Source: Candidatus Nealsoniibacteriota bacterium
Lineage (GTDB): Bacteria; Patescibacteriota; Minisyncoccia; Minisyncoccales; GWA2-46-15
Length of the DNA: 32,459 nt
Direction: 5' to 3'
NCBI GenBank assembly: GCA_016207115.1
Contig: JACQQI010000001.1
Location: forward strand, 1 to 32,459
The first letter of the stretch is position 1, and each line of letters starts with the position of its first letter. This document shows positions 31,807 through 32,459 of this stretch, one piece after another. The notes beneath the pieces were generated by a model. The model made no database searches. It had not been told where the DNA came from and saw only the letters and a program-made list of their open reading frames with translations. Position numbers and translations under genes: made by a program.

Positions 31807-32339
31807 TTGCTGTAACGGTCGGCCACGCTGGAAGCGGCAAAAGACTCGGGTTTGAGCTTGGGCTCAAAACCATTGCCGCGGATGATACCCACCACCTCTC
31901 TGATCATTTCGCGAGTGCTGCCGTTTTCGCCCACGTCCGCGTGGATATAACGGAATTGGTAAGAGAAATTTTCATTTAAGGCTTCGATGCGGCCGATCAG
32001 CTCTTCTCTCAAACTCAGCGCCAGCTCGCACGAAAGCAAAACTTCTTCCAGGATCCTCGTCTTCCAGTGATAGAATTTCTTGTTCTGGTAGGTGATCTTT
32101 TTCAAGAAAAACCGCCCGCCCTCCCCGGTTCGCAAGACGACCACGGCCAGAGGGAATTCTGGCGAATCCGAAGAAGAAGAATCGCAGCCGACGATGATGT
32201 CGTAGAACTTTTCGGGTTTCTCCTTGAGGTAAGCAATGATCTCCCGGATCATTTCCTCAAAGGAAAGCTGGCCCCGGGAGGGGTTATAGAAAGAACTTTG
32301 AGTGAAAGAAAAATTTTCCGGTTCGTTTTCGGCTACCAT
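31803..32339 (-). CDS. YkuK-like RNase H-fold protein (DUF458)
   Basis: 178 aa from the ATG at 32339; a TTG seven codons earlier is less likely. The segment FYDIIVGCDSSSSDSPEFPLAVVVLRTGEGGRFFLKK gives the first strands with D53, then a helical middle. The end YIHADVGENGSTREMIREVVGIIRGNGFEPKLKPESFAASSVADRYSK is the family signature. The fold is RNase H-like and a nuclease role is proposed but unproven for the family. The stop codon is inside element E. It follows tpiA by about 36 nt. Confidence 0.85.
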   Translation of the reverse strand: MVAENEPENFSFTQSSFYNPSRGQLSFEEMIREIIAYLKEKPEKFYDIIVGCDSSSSDSPEFPLAVVVLRTGEGGRFFLKKITYQNKKFYHWKTRILEEVLLSCELALSLREELIGRIEALNENFSYQFRYIHADVGENGSTREMIREVVGIIRGNGFEPKLKPESFAASSVADRYSK

Positions 32340-32375
32340 CTTTTCATTTCGGCTTAGCAAAAATTAAGAGAAAAA

Positions 32376-32459
32376 TCAACCTCGCTCGCAGGCCCGCAAT
32401 AGTCGGAGAAAGCGGGATGAATTCAAGGAAGCCTGGCCGACGAGAAAACCATCCATCCC
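32376..32459 (-). CDS. tpiA: Triosephosphate isomerase, C-terminal end (cut by the window edge)
   Basis: The last 27 codons of a minus-strand gene: GMDGFLVGQASL (the 2-12 stretch) then NSSRFLRLLRACERG and TGA. This matches the closing strand and phosphate loop of TpiA (usually GFLVGGASL), with one Gly replaced by Gln. The frame is open to the edge. The gene enters the window from the right and is therefore partial only by truncation. Confidence 0.75.
   Translation of the reverse strand, partial: GMDGFLVGQASLNSSRFLRLLRACERG

Overview
The window reads as a chromosomal segment of a Candidate Phyla Radiation (Patescibacteria, probably Parcubacteria-like) bacterium. This is inferred from several things together: compact gene spacing, shortened housekeeping enzymes (AlaRS of 600 aa without its C-Ala domain, PheT of 677 aa without its B2 domain, RpoA without a C-terminal domain), an rplK gene not followed by rplA, an archaeal/eukaryotic-type ProRS, and membrane proteins of kinds common in this group (PEGA/propeller protein, baseplate-J-like protein). 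No phage, IS element or CRISPR array was found.

Layout. Positions 1-432: a small coiled-coil gene with its own promoter and terminator, flanked by short direct repeats. 497-8212 (minus): a probable eight-gene operon pheS-pheT-gyrB-secE-nusG-rplK-tmk-deoC. 8287-9116 (minus): a membrane protein with a HEPN-like motif, followed 3 nt later by tRNA-fMet, tRNA-Met and tRNA-Asp and a terminator. 9106-13663 (plus): gatC-gatA-asnS-gatB and a terminator. 13664-14335: about 670 bp without a convincing protein, holding two plus-strand, promoter-led structured RNA candidates. 14353-20625 (minus): mreB(paralogue)-holB-frr-rseP-proS-mreB, an operon that begins and ends with an MreB gene. 20631-22449 (plus): a 53-aa protein gene and a PEGA/propeller protein gene. 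22414-27429 (minus): infA-rpmJ-rpsM-rpsK-rpsD-rpoA-rplQ-rplM-rpsI, then a 58-aa membrane protein and a Cas4/RecB-like nuclease. 27433-32459 (minus): the 3' end of tpiA, a YkuK-like protein, mnmA, alaS and a baseplate-J-like protein.

The genes mostly serve translation: aminoacylation (Phe, Asn, Pro, Ala), tRNA amidation and thiolation, ribosomal proteins, initiation and recycling factors. The rest serve transcription (RpoA, NusG), replication (GyrB, delta prime), secretion (SecE), cell shape (two MreBs) and nucleotide metabolism (Tmk, DeoC).

The most unusual content is non-coding. (1) A family of 31-41 bp palindromic elements ends inside the ATG of the downstream gene at five genes (frr, the Cas4-like gene, the PEGA gene, alaS, mnmA), with three stacked copies between mnmA and alaS and compensatory base changes between copies. 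(2) A second hairpin family begins at the stop codon of gyrB, gatA, rpoA and rpsD. (3) An orphan RNA of about 388 nt carries a 12-nt perfect anti-16S sequence. (4) Several promoters lie so close to ATG that the mRNAs would be leaderless.
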